From: Planctomycetota bacterium
GTDB taxonomy: Bacteria > Planctomycetota > Phycisphaerae > UBA1845
DNA length: 21,627 nucleotides
Direction: 5' to 3'
Assembly: GCA_024278775.1 (NCBI GenBank)
Contig: JAJRSP010000232.1
Coordinates: 1-21,627, forward strand
The notes beneath the pieces were generated by a model. The model made no database searches. It was not told the origin of the DNA and worked only from the letters and a program-made list of their open reading frames with translations. Numbering within the stretch: position 1 is the stretch's first letter; each line of letters opens with the position of its first letter. Made by a program: the position numbers and the translations under genes. This document shows, piece by piece, positions 1-6,493 of this stretch.

Positions 1-84
1 GATGGGACGGGCCGGAAACCTCTCAACCCCACGCGAGGATACGATGGCCCCCGCAAGCTGACAAAGGCAATACGTCCGACAACC

Positions 85-552
85 ATGCCAACGAAGATAT
101 CATACGTCCCTGTCACACTATTGCTTTTTCAGGGACGACCAAGTAAAGACACCCGAAAACGGTTGCGCCGGGAAATGCCGCGTGCGGAAGTGTTGCTTTG
201 GAGCCGCCTTCGCGCTGGTCAGTTGGACGGTCTGAAGTTTCGCCGACAGTTTAGCGTGGGTTCTTATGTTGTGGACTTCTATTGTCCGGCCGCCCGTCTG
301 GCGGTGGAGGTCGATGGTGACAGTCATTTTGAAGATGTTGAGGCCGAGCGCCGCGATAAAAGCCGACAGCGTTTCATCGAGTCATTTGGCATTGCGTTTG
401 TTCGTTGTACGAACGGTGATGTGTATGAGAACATTGAGGGCGTGATAGAGCGTGTCTTCCAGGTTGCGCGCGAGCGACTACGTTTTCAAGACCCCCCTCA
501 ATCCCCCCTTGGTAAGGGGGGAAGGAAGAAACGGCGAACATCGCCGGAGTAG
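85..552 (+). CDS. DUF559 domain protein (PD-(D/E)XK endonuclease fold, Vsr-like)
   Basis: The 155-aa product matches the DUF559 pattern: a basic helix with RAEVLLWSRLR (33-43), then LKFRRQFSVGSYVVDFYC (50-67) and LAVEVDGDSHF (72-82). D64 and E75/D77 fit the PD-(D/E)XK metal site, and FVRCTNGDVYEN (105-116) is the usual late strand/helix. These proteins are small predicted nucleases related to very-short-patch-repair enzymes; their cellular role is not established. The start is uncertain. No ribosome site precedes the ATG, the domain begins only around residue 22, and the frame stays open to the window edge. The C-terminal DPPQSPLGKGG is encoded by a palindromic repeat (502-522), so the tail is probably repeat-derived rather than domain sequence. 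Confidence 0.8.
   Translation: MPTKISYVPVTLLLFQGRPSKDTRKRLRREMPRAEVLLWSRLRAGQLDGLKFRRQFSVGSYVVDFYCPAARLAVEVDGDSHFEDVEAERRDKSRQRFIESFGIAFVRCTNGDVYENIEGVIERVFQVARERLRFQDPPQSPLGKGGRKKRRTSPE
492..522. repeat. Palindromic C/G-run repeat inside the DUF559 3' end
   Basis: A C-run and a short A/T linker lead into a perfect 9-bp inverted repeat, TCCCCCCTT (502-510), loop GGT, AAGGGGGGA (514-522). It is read through in frame and gives PPQSPLGKGG. From memory, near-identical C-run/GGTAAG/G-run units are dispersed REP-like elements in many unrelated bacteria. A shortened look-alike, TTCCCCCTCCTTGTCAA, lies at 636-652 with its right arm decayed. The copy number in this genome cannot be seen from the window. 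Confidence 0.6.
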
Positions 553-778
553 CAGGTAGCCGTCGTGCGCTATGATCGGCTCCATGTGGCCGGGTGTGGT
601 TGTCTCTTCCACATTTTCTAGCTTAGAGGCCGGGGTTCCCCCTCCTTGTCAAAGAGAGCCCAGAGAAGGTCGAAGCCGGAGGCTGTGATATCGGCGGGGT
701 TGTGGCTTGGTCGGGCCGGGCGTACATTCCCCCTGCGTTGGGCTCGTGAGCTTTCCGGGTTGGCGAGCGGTGGTTGTT

Positions 779-799
779 AACAAGCGGTTACGCCTTGTT
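779..799. promoter_or_regulatory. Imperfect hairpin just before the lipoprotein ribosome site
   Basis: AACAAGCG (779-786), loop GTTA, then CGCCTTGTT (791-799) form an 8-bp stem with one bulged C. It ends two bases before the strong TAAGGAGG ribosome site (801-808) of the lipoprotein gene. It could be an operator or an mRNA structure affecting initiation; it could also be chance. No clear -35/-10 pair was found in 553-816. Confidence 0.25.
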
Positions 800-816
800 G
801 TAAGGAGGTTTTTCTC

Positions 817-1203
817 ATGGCTCTGAAACGATTCGCTCTTCTGGCTCTGGTGTTACTAGCGTTGCCGGCCTGTCGCTCGGCACTGTATAACCCTGATCCG
901 TTCAAGGCGGCTTCTACGACGAAAAATGCGGAAAAGGCGATCAAGACGGCATTGGCCAGTCGCGGTTGGCTGATTTCCCAAGAGGAGCCGGGCAAGATCT
1001 ACGCGACGCTGGCCAGGAAATCGCACGTCGCGCGGATCGTCATCAGCTACGGTGACACCGTGACGATCCGATACGCCGGTAGCGATAACCTTAAGTACGA
1101 CGTCAAGGAAGATGGCACCGAGGTCATCCACAAACGCTACAACAAGTGGATCCATACTCTGGTGGCTGACATCAATCGGTACATGCTGCTCGGCAGCGAT
1201 TGA
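817..1203 (+). CDS. Small conserved lipoprotein
   Basis: 128 aa with a type II signal peptide: basic start MALKR, a Leu/Ala-rich core and lipobox LPAC with the lipidated Cys at 19. The mature part contains SRGWLISQEEPGKIYATL (53-70), an IVISYGD strand and a C-terminal YNKWIHTLVADINRYML. This pattern of an alternating strand followed by a YNxWI..L..DI helix resembles a family of small proteobacterial and planctomycete lipoproteins of unknown function. The start is well supported by TAAGGAGG nine bases upstream. It is probably anchored in the outer or inner membrane facing the periplasm. It appears to be a single-gene unit; the next gene starts 105 bases on, and I see nothing notable in that spacer. 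Confidence 0.85.
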   Translation: MALKRFALLALVLLALPACRSALYNPDPFKAASTTKNAEKAIKTALASRGWLISQEEPGKIYATLARKSHVARIVISYGDTVTIRYAGSDNLKYDVKEDGTEVIHKRYNKWIHTLVADINRYMLLGSD

Positions 1204-1308
1204 CGCCTTCGACCACGCAAGCAAGATACCCGGCGATATCACACGGCTGGTCTGTTTCCTTTGGAGTAGCAGAGGAACGGAATTGCCGCGTGTGGTGGGT
1301 TTACGCTC

Positions 1309-1761
1309 ATGGCGTGGTGGAACAAAGAACTCTGGCCGGCGAATCCGGGAGACCGGGTTTCACTTTTTCGCCGGCGTCCAAGACGCGTGCCGCGTGCCTT
1401 CTGGCTTCAAGTGCGCGGAGTGCATTTCTTTTTTCAGTTGTTGTACGTCACGTTGATGTCCGGCGGGCTGGTTTTGGCCTCTTTCAGGAACTGGTCTATA
1501 GCTGGGGGTTGTTTCTGGGGCTGTGTGTTCGTTTCCATTTTTTGGCAGTACGCATCCCGTCGTGCGTTTCGTAAGTGGAAGCGGTACGTCGAGTCGGAAC
1601 AATGGCATTGCTGTCTCGACTGCGGCTATTCGCTACATGGGCTTCCGCCGTCGCATGTTTGTCCGGAATGCGGCACGCCCTATGACCTGCCCGAGTTGGA
1701 GGCCGCCTGGCAGGCGTGGGCCAAGACCGGCCTGTTGCCCAAGCATACCCCCGACAAATAG
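1309..1761 (+). CDS. Membrane protein with C-terminal zinc ribbon
   Basis: 150 aa. After a basic N-terminus (RRRPRRVPR, 21-29) come two hydrophobic segments (about 37-57 and 64-82), then a cytoplasmic basic linker and a zinc ribbon: C102-x2-C105-GYSLHGL and C118-PE-C121-G. The CxxCGYxLxGL/CPxCG knuckle pair is a hallmark of many small planctomycete membrane proteins of unknown role. It is probably an inner-membrane protein with a metal-bound cytosolic tail. The start lacks a convincing ribosome site, but residues from about 30 onward are secure. It ends 53 bases before larC and could be co-transcribed with it, though no functional link is apparent. Confidence 0.7.
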   Translation: MAWWNKELWPANPGDRVSLFRRRPRRVPRAFWLQVRGVHFFFQLLYVTLMSGGLVLASFRNWSIAGGCFWGCVFVSIFWQYASRRAFRKWKRYVESEQWHCCLDCGYSLHGLPPSHVCPECGTPYDLPELEAAWQAWAKTGLLPKHTPDK

Positions 1762-1814
1762 TGGTTCGCCGTTCGATTCTGGCGGGCGGGACGCATGTTG
1801 GGTATCGTGACGGT

Positions 1815-2990
1815 ATGACCACGGCGTATTTTGATTGTTTTTCCGGGGCGGCGGGCGACATGATCGTCGGTGCGCTCGTGGATGCCGGGGCCGATACGGC
1901 CGCGCTGCGGGAACGGCTCGCGGCGCTGCCGGTCAGCGGATACGCCCTGTCGTTTGAGAAGGTGACCAAGCAAGGGTTCGCGGCCACCCGTTTCATCGTT
2001 GATCTGGACAAGTCCGAAACCCAGCCACACCGCCACCTCAAGACCATCACGGCCATTCTCGATGAGTCCGGCTTGCCCGAGGGTGTGACGGCAAAGGCGA
2101 AGGCGATCTTCACGCGGCTGGCCGAAGCGGAGGCGAAGGTTCACGGCACGTCTGTGGAGAAGGTGCATTTTCACGAGGTGGGGGCGGTGGATGCCATCGT
2201 GGATGTGACGGCCTGCGTGATCGCGCTCGATCTGCTCGGCGTGGATCGGGTGGTCTGTTCGGAGATTCCGGTCGGCTCGGGCACGGTTCACTGCGATCAC
2301 GGCGTCATGCCGGTCCCCGCGCCGGCGACGGCCGAGCTGCTTCGGGGCGTGCCGCTGGCGGCGTGCGAAGAGCGTGGCGAACTCACGACGCCCACCGGCG
2401 CGGCCATCCTCACCACGCTGGCCCAGTCGTTTGGGCCGATGCCCGCCATGACTATCGCCGCTATCGGTTTTGGGGCCGGCTCTCGCGACAGTCAGACGCG
2501 GCCCAACGTGCTTCGGGTGATGCTCGGGGAGTCGACCGGGGAAGCGGAGTCGGACGAGATTGTCGCGTTGGAAACCAATCTGGACGACGTGACGCCGGAA
2601 ATCGTCGGTTTTGCGATGGAACGGCTGTGGGCCGCGGGTGCATTGGATGTCTACACTCAGCCGATATTGATGAAGAAGGGGCGTAGCGGGTGGCTGCTGA
2701 CGGTGTTGTGCGCGCCGTGCCGTGCCGGGGAGATCGAGCGGGTGATATTTGCGGAGACGCCCACGTTTGGTGTTCGGCGTTCGACGATGCGCCGGTCCAA
2801 ATTGCGGCGGCGGCATGAAAACGTGGAGACGCCGTTCGGAACCATTCGGATGAAGATCGGTGAGCGGGCCGGGGTGGTGACGGCCGCTCCGGAATATGAG
2901 GATTGCCGGGCGGCGGCCCTGCCTGCGGGCATACCGCTTCGCGAGGTCATGATGGCCGCCCGCGTCGCCTGGTTGCAACGAGGTTCGTAA
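1815..2990 (+). CDS. larC: LarC, nickel insertion enzyme of nickel-pincer cofactor synthesis
   Basis: 391 aa from ATG 1815, where the conserved N-terminus TAYFDCFSGAAGDM begins; an upstream in-frame ATG at 1716 would add unrelated sequence and overlap the previous gene. Family motifs: VHFHEVGAVDAIVDV (117-131), the TTPTGAAILT segment (191-200), TNLDDVTPEIVG in the second half, and a C-terminal part with TPTFGVRR and a KLRRR basic stretch. LarC is the CTP-dependent cyclometallase that inserts Ni into the pyridinium dithiocarboxylate mononucleotide made by LarB and LarE; the cofactor serves lactate racemase and other LarA-family epimerases. Here the protein is one continuous frame, not split into larC1/larC2 by a frameshift. 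No larA, larB or larE lies in the window. Confidence 0.93.
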   Translation: MTTAYFDCFSGAAGDMIVGALVDAGADTAALRERLAALPVSGYALSFEKVTKQGFAATRFIVDLDKSETQPHRHLKTITAILDESGLPEGVTAKAKAIFTRLAEAEAKVHGTSVEKVHFHEVGAVDAIVDVTACVIALDLLGVDRVVCSEIPVGSGTVHCDHGVMPVPAPATAELLRGVPLAACEERGELTTPTGAAILTTLAQSFGPMPAMTIAAIGFGAGSRDSQTRPNVLRVMLGESTGEAESDEIVALETNLDDVTPEIVGFAMERLWAAGALDVYTQPILMKKGRSGWLLTVLCAPCRAGEIERVIFAETPTFGVRRSTMRRSKLRRRHENVETPFGTIRMKIGERAGVVTAAPEYEDCRAAALPAGIPLREVMMAARVAWLQRGS

Positions 2991-2991
2991 C

Positions 2992-3612
2992 ATGATGCTG
3001 GCGCCGCCTATCCACCTGTCCTCTGCACTGTTGGCGATCAGTGGAGTGCAGATCGCGCTCGGTGCGCTGTTCGTGGCCATCCTCACGATCGTCATGATTT
3101 CCACGCGCAACCGCACGCGCCGCAGCATACAGACGCCGCGTCACACGGCACGACAGCAGTATGCGAATTTGACGGAGCATCGTAAGTCATTGCGTGAGGT
3201 GGAAGATGTGATGCTGGAGCTCGACAAGCTGGCCCGTGAGGTTCACGGTCGGTTGGACACGCGTTTCGCCAAGCTGGAGGTGGTGATTCACGATGCCGAC
3301 GAGCGGATCGCCAAACTGGAGCGGTTGGCTCGGATGACCGGCGACGTCTCCGATTCGATCGACCGTGTGCCGGGTCTTGATGTGACGCTTGAAGAGGAAC
3401 ACCCCGACGCCCCCGAACCGGCCCCCAAAATGGAAGACAGCCCCCATGCCGTGGTATATCGGCTGGCTGACGCCGGCATGACGGGTCTCCAAATCGCCGA
3501 AGAGACGGGACAAACGACCGGCGAAATCGAACTTATTCTCGCGCTGCGTCGGGCGCAGGGTACTCCCGCTCATACGCCGGCCGCATCGAGCCCGCCCCAG
3601 ACGACCGGTTGA
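2992..3612 (+). CDS. Single-pass membrane, coiled-coil protein with DUF6115/DUF2802-like C-terminus
   Basis: 206 aa. One transmembrane helix (about 17-37) is followed by a basic stop-transfer stretch (RNRTRRS). A long charged heptad-rich coiled coil follows (about 55-115), then an acidic/proline linker. The compact C-terminal motif around 152-187 (HAVVYRLADAGMTGLQIAEE ... GEIELILALRR) has the spacing of a helix-turn-helix. That ending is what DUF6115/DUF2802-type proteins show; their function is not known to me. The ATG follows the larC stop by one base, so the two are translationally linked. A second ATG at 2995 is equally possible. The pairing with larC looks positional rather than proof of a cofactor role. 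Confidence 0.7.
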   Translation: MMLAPPIHLSSALLAISGVQIALGALFVAILTIVMISTRNRTRRSIQTPRHTARQQYANLTEHRKSLREVEDVMLELDKLAREVHGRLDTRFAKLEVVIHDADERIAKLERLARMTGDVSDSIDRVPGLDVTLEEEHPDAPEPAPKMEDSPHAVVYRLADAGMTGLQIAEETGQTTGEIELILALRRAQGTPAHTPAASSPPQTTG

Positions 3613-3749
3613 CCCCTTCGATAGCCTTGGGTTGCCATCGGTATGTCCGAAAATGTCGCTGCCGCGTGTGTGTCGTTGGGGGAACGATCTATCGTTTGAT
3701 TCCTTCACCCATTTCGGATGTGGTTTGCGTGGCCAATGACTCGGGATCG

Positions 3750-3762
3750 GACTATGATAGTC
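3750..3762. promoter_or_regulatory. Palindrome GACTATGATAGTC with embedded -10-like TATGAT
   Basis: A perfect 6-bp inverted repeat around a central G lies in the 186-base spacer before the P-loop gene. It contains TATGAT (3753-3758), a fair sigma70-type -10 that would place a transcript start about 30 bases before ATG 3799. No good -35 lies 16-18 bases upstream, as expected for an activator- or repressor-controlled promoter. This is suggestive only. Confidence 0.35.
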
Positions 3763-3798
3763 GGGTGCCAGGGAGTTCGTAGACAGGCGAAGCATGGA

Positions 3799-4614
3799 AT
3801 GGGGTTGAATGTCGTATTCATTAGTGGGGTGCGCCGTAGCGGCAAGAGCGCATTGGTGCAGGGCATGATCGAGACCCTGTGCGATCAGCCGCCGCACTAT
3901 ATCCGCTTGGTGAATCGCGCCTCGCCCAAGGCGCAGCGGCGTGGGGCTGCCAAGCCGCCGGACAGTTCTCCAGTCGCGTCGGCGCAATGGATCGAGTACG
4001 ACTCCGATCGCGTGTTTGAGGTTCTTCCAGCGGCGCTCTCCAAGATCCACCACGACGATCGTTTTGGTTCCGTGTTGATCGAGGCTGATGCGGACCCGGC
4101 GCTGCGGCATGCCCATTCCTACGATCATCGGGTGTTTGTGATGCCGATTCCGTCCGGCGTGGAGCAGGTGTTTCGTGATCCGGCCCGTGCGGCTGAGGAA
4201 CTCAAGCGCGTCTTAGACGACACGGCCGTCTTCGCGTCGGAAATATTCGGCCTCTTTGATGATGAGCAGATGGATAACCCGCAGGTGTCTGAAAAGCGCC
4301 CCGAGATGACCGAGCAACATGCGCGGTCGTTTCTCTACTCGCCGCTCGGTGATGAGCTGGCCACACGCATTCAATTGCAGCAGCCCTATCACGGCCTTGT
4401 CGAGAGCGACGTGATCGTCGTCAACAGTCAGATTGGGAAACTCGGACCGGGTCCGACGGCATGCGTCCAGCGCATTGACCGCTTGTTGGACCGCATCAAA
4501 CAACCCGACGGCGGCCGCCCCCATCTCTTTTTCTGCAACCCGGTGGATCGCTCAGGACGCGATTGCCGGAAACTCCTCAAGGTGTTGAAGCCCATGTGCC
4601 AGGGCGGAAAGTAG
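3799..4614 (+). CDS. P-loop NTPase, possibly SIMIBI class
   Basis: 271 aa. The Walker A motif GVRRSGKS (10-17; K16, S17) follows a hydrophobic strand NVVFIS, as at the start of SIMIBI-type GTPases/ATPases (MobB, HypB, CooC, UreG). A Walker-B-like strand, SVLIEADADP (91-100), and a later strand VESDVIVVNSQIG (201-213), where such proteins usually show a D-x-x-V-x-NK nucleotide-specificity signature, support that fold. The Lys of NK is absent (NSQ). I do not recognise a named family or substrate. In-frame ATGs at 3718 and 3754 exist, but 3799 puts the P-loop at the normal distance from the N-terminus and sits downstream of the promoter-like palindrome. It is cytoplasmic. The nearby larC makes a metal-insertion partner thinkable, without proof. 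Confidence 0.65.
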   Translation: MGLNVVFISGVRRSGKSALVQGMIETLCDQPPHYIRLVNRASPKAQRRGAAKPPDSSPVASAQWIEYDSDRVFEVLPAALSKIHHDDRFGSVLIEADADPALRHAHSYDHRVFVMPIPSGVEQVFRDPARAAEELKRVLDDTAVFASEIFGLFDDEQMDNPQVSEKRPEMTEQHARSFLYSPLGDELATRIQLQQPYHGLVESDVIVVNSQIGKLGPGPTACVQRIDRLLDRIKQPDGGRPHLFFCNPVDRSGRDCRKLLKVLKPMCQGGK

Positions 4615-4688
4615 ATTCCATAACGTGATGCGTTGGTCCGGCATCGGGCTTTCTTGCGTTGCCATGGCGCTTCCGGTACTTGTAGTTC

Positions 4689-5651
4689 ATGGCAATTCTC
4701 GTAGGCATTGACGAGGCCGGATACGGACCGCTGCTCGGTCCGCTGGTCGTGTCGGGCGCGGCGTTTCGCGTGTCGGAAGCACGGCTCGATGAATGCCTTT
4801 GGGAGGCACTACGCGATTCATGCACGCGGGATGTGCGAAAGCAATCGCGCAGGCTGGTGATTACCGACAGCAAAAAACTGTATCAATCACGAAAAACGAT
4901 CACCCCATTGGAACGCGCGGCGCTGGTCATGTTGGCCGTCGCGGGAAAGCGGCCCGAGTCTTTTGAATCGCTGCTCGATGCCGCAGCTCCCGGTGCGGTT
5001 GATGCACTGGCTGCGTATCCCTGGTATCGGGAGGAAGATTTTTCGCTGCCGTTGAGTGATGATCTGGGCGATATCGCCACGCGGGCCAACGCGATCAAGC
5101 GGAACGCGCAAGAACACGACATCACCTTTCTCGGCGCGTTTGCCGAGCCGCTGCCCGAAGGCCACTACAACCGAATGGTGAAGCGTACACGAAACAAAGC
5201 CGTCGTGTCGTTCGGGCTGGCGATGCGAGTGATTGATCGAATCGTGAAAGACGCACCCCACGAAACCGTTCGCGTGTGTATCGACCGTCAGGGTGGTCGT
5301 ACGCACTATCGCGAGGCGATTGCGACAGCCATGCCGGGGTATGACATGCATGTGTTGGAGGAAACGGAGACGCGTAGTGCCTATCGGCTCGGATGTTCAG
5401 CGCGTGTGTGCCGGATTGAGTTTACGACCAAGGGGGAGGATCATCATTTGGCGATCGCGCTGGCAAGCATCTACAGCAAATATCTGCGCGAGCTCTATAT
5501 GTATCAGTTCAATCGGTATTGGGCGGCGCAGCACAGATGCCTAAAGCCCACGGCCGGCTACTACACCGACGCCAAACGATGGCTGGTCGACGCCGAGGAT
5601 ACGCTACGTGAGCTGGACGTGGACCGCGCGATGCTTGTGCGAGAGCGATAG
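4689..5651 (+). CDS. RNase HII-like nuclease, divergent GYG family
   Basis: 320 aa, versus about 200-220 for ordinary RnhB. The fold signature is clear: GIDEAGYGPLLGPLVV (6-21) with D8/E9, TDSKKL (59-64), CIDRQGG with D199, and KGEDHHLAIALASIYSK (248-264), which matches the KGD...AASILAK block of RnhB. Three of the four DEDD metal ligands are kept; the last Asp is Glu250. The GRG ribonucleotide-reading motif is GYG (11-13). About 70 extra residues lie between DSKKL and the D199 strand. Ordinary RnhB cuts 5' of a ribonucleotide in DNA; whether this variant does so is open. No ribosome site is visible, but the ATG directly precedes the first beta strand. The 74 bases upstream show nothing notable. 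Confidence 0.8.
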   Translation: MAILVGIDEAGYGPLLGPLVVSGAAFRVSEARLDECLWEALRDSCTRDVRKQSRRLVITDSKKLYQSRKTITPLERAALVMLAVAGKRPESFESLLDAAAPGAVDALAAYPWYREEDFSLPLSDDLGDIATRANAIKRNAQEHDITFLGAFAEPLPEGHYNRMVKRTRNKAVVSFGLAMRVIDRIVKDAPHETVRVCIDRQGGRTHYREAIATAMPGYDMHVLEETETRSAYRLGCSARVCRIEFTTKGEDHHLAIALASIYSKYLRELYMYQFNRYWAAQHRCLKPTAGYYTDAKRWLVDAEDTLRELDVDRAMLVRER

Positions 5652-5757
5652 AGGTTTTACGGGTGCATGGGCAGCCGGGAAGGGGCACGGGCACTATCCC
5701 GCTTCCATTGGGGCTCCGGGCTCGCCGACGCGGCGGCAGAACAGGGTGACTCACGAC

Positions 5758-6420
5758 ATGCTGATCAAACTGATTCAGTGCCAAGTGAATGACGACACCC
5801 GAAGGTCGTTTTCCGAAGCGCAAATGCACTGGTACGCTCTTGGGTGTTGTGCCGGCTTTGACGGGCAACTCGGCGGCTGGTCTCTGCTTGACCCGAACCT
5901 GGCCGTCATCGTTGGGCTTTGGCGGGATGAGTCGGCCTACGCACGTTTTATGCGTGATGTGCACGACTCCATTTTCGAAAGCCATGGTCAGGAGGGAACC
6001 TACCAGGCTATCGACGTGTCCCTGTGGATTGCGCTGTTTCCGATTTCCGGTGCGTTTCCCTCGATCGCGTCGGCCGTGCCTTCGGCCGGTGCCGTGCGTC
6101 TGGCTCGGTGTCGCCTGATGCCGGGCCGCGAGGATCATTTTCTCGAAGCTCAGCGAAACATCTGGAACCCGGGCATGGCCGGCGCGGGTGGTATGCTCGG
6201 TGGCGCGTGTACACGAAGCACGACGCAGCCGAACGAGTTTCTGGTCTGCACGCTCTGGGAAAGTCTGGATGCGCATCAACGCTACAAGAGCGGTTCTTTT
6301 CCGGATCTCCGGCGTCGCCCCGCAGTCGAGACGGATTGCGAAGACCTACAGGGTTGGGTGGTAACGACGGAAATCGCCTGGCGGGTCACGCCGAGCGGAG
6401 GGGCCGCATCCGGATCGTAG
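5758..6420 (+). CDS. Tandem DUF4937 / antibiotic-biosynthesis-monooxygenase-like protein
   Basis: 220 aa built from two related ferredoxin-like halves. Repeat 1 (1-75) contains IKLIQCQV, FSEAQ (18-22), GFDGQLGG and VGLWRDESAYARFM, which is the DUF4937 pattern. Repeat 2 (about 112-185) contains VRLARCRL, FLEAQ (128-132), GMLGG and CTLWESLDAHQRY. The matching EAQ, LGG and LW positions show internal duplication. Related dimeric alpha+beta-barrel proteins bind small or haem-like ligands or act as monooxygenases; no catalytic residue can be named here. ATG 5758 has AGGGTGAC nine bases upstream and begins exactly at the domain, so longer in-frame starts overlapping the previous gene are disfavoured. 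Confidence 0.7.
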   Translation: MLIKLIQCQVNDDTRRSFSEAQMHWYALGCCAGFDGQLGGWSLLDPNLAVIVGLWRDESAYARFMRDVHDSIFESHGQEGTYQAIDVSLWIALFPISGAFPSIASAVPSAGAVRLARCRLMPGREDHFLEAQRNIWNPGMAGAGGMLGGACTRSTTQPNEFLVCTLWESLDAHQRYKSGSFPDLRRRPAVETDCEDLQGWVVTTEIAWRVTPSGGAASGS

Positions 6421-6493
6421 CAGATGGCCCTGCTGCCGCGCGCTATGCCGACAACTCCTCCATCGTTGCGTGAGGGAACATCGAGTGCGGTCG

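Noticed and set aside
1..61. A reading frame ending TGA at 59-61 that could be the tail of an upstream gene
   Set aside because: Only about 19 codons are visible and nothing in them is recognisable.
1815..2990. Split or frameshifted larC1/larC2 as in lactobacilli
   Set aside because: The frame is continuous from the FDCFSGAAGDM start to the C-terminus.
1680..3128. 482-codon open frame on the - strand opposite larC
   Set aside because: It is Arg/His/Pro-rich with no domain, and mirrors the clear LarC coding sequence; a high-G+C shadow.
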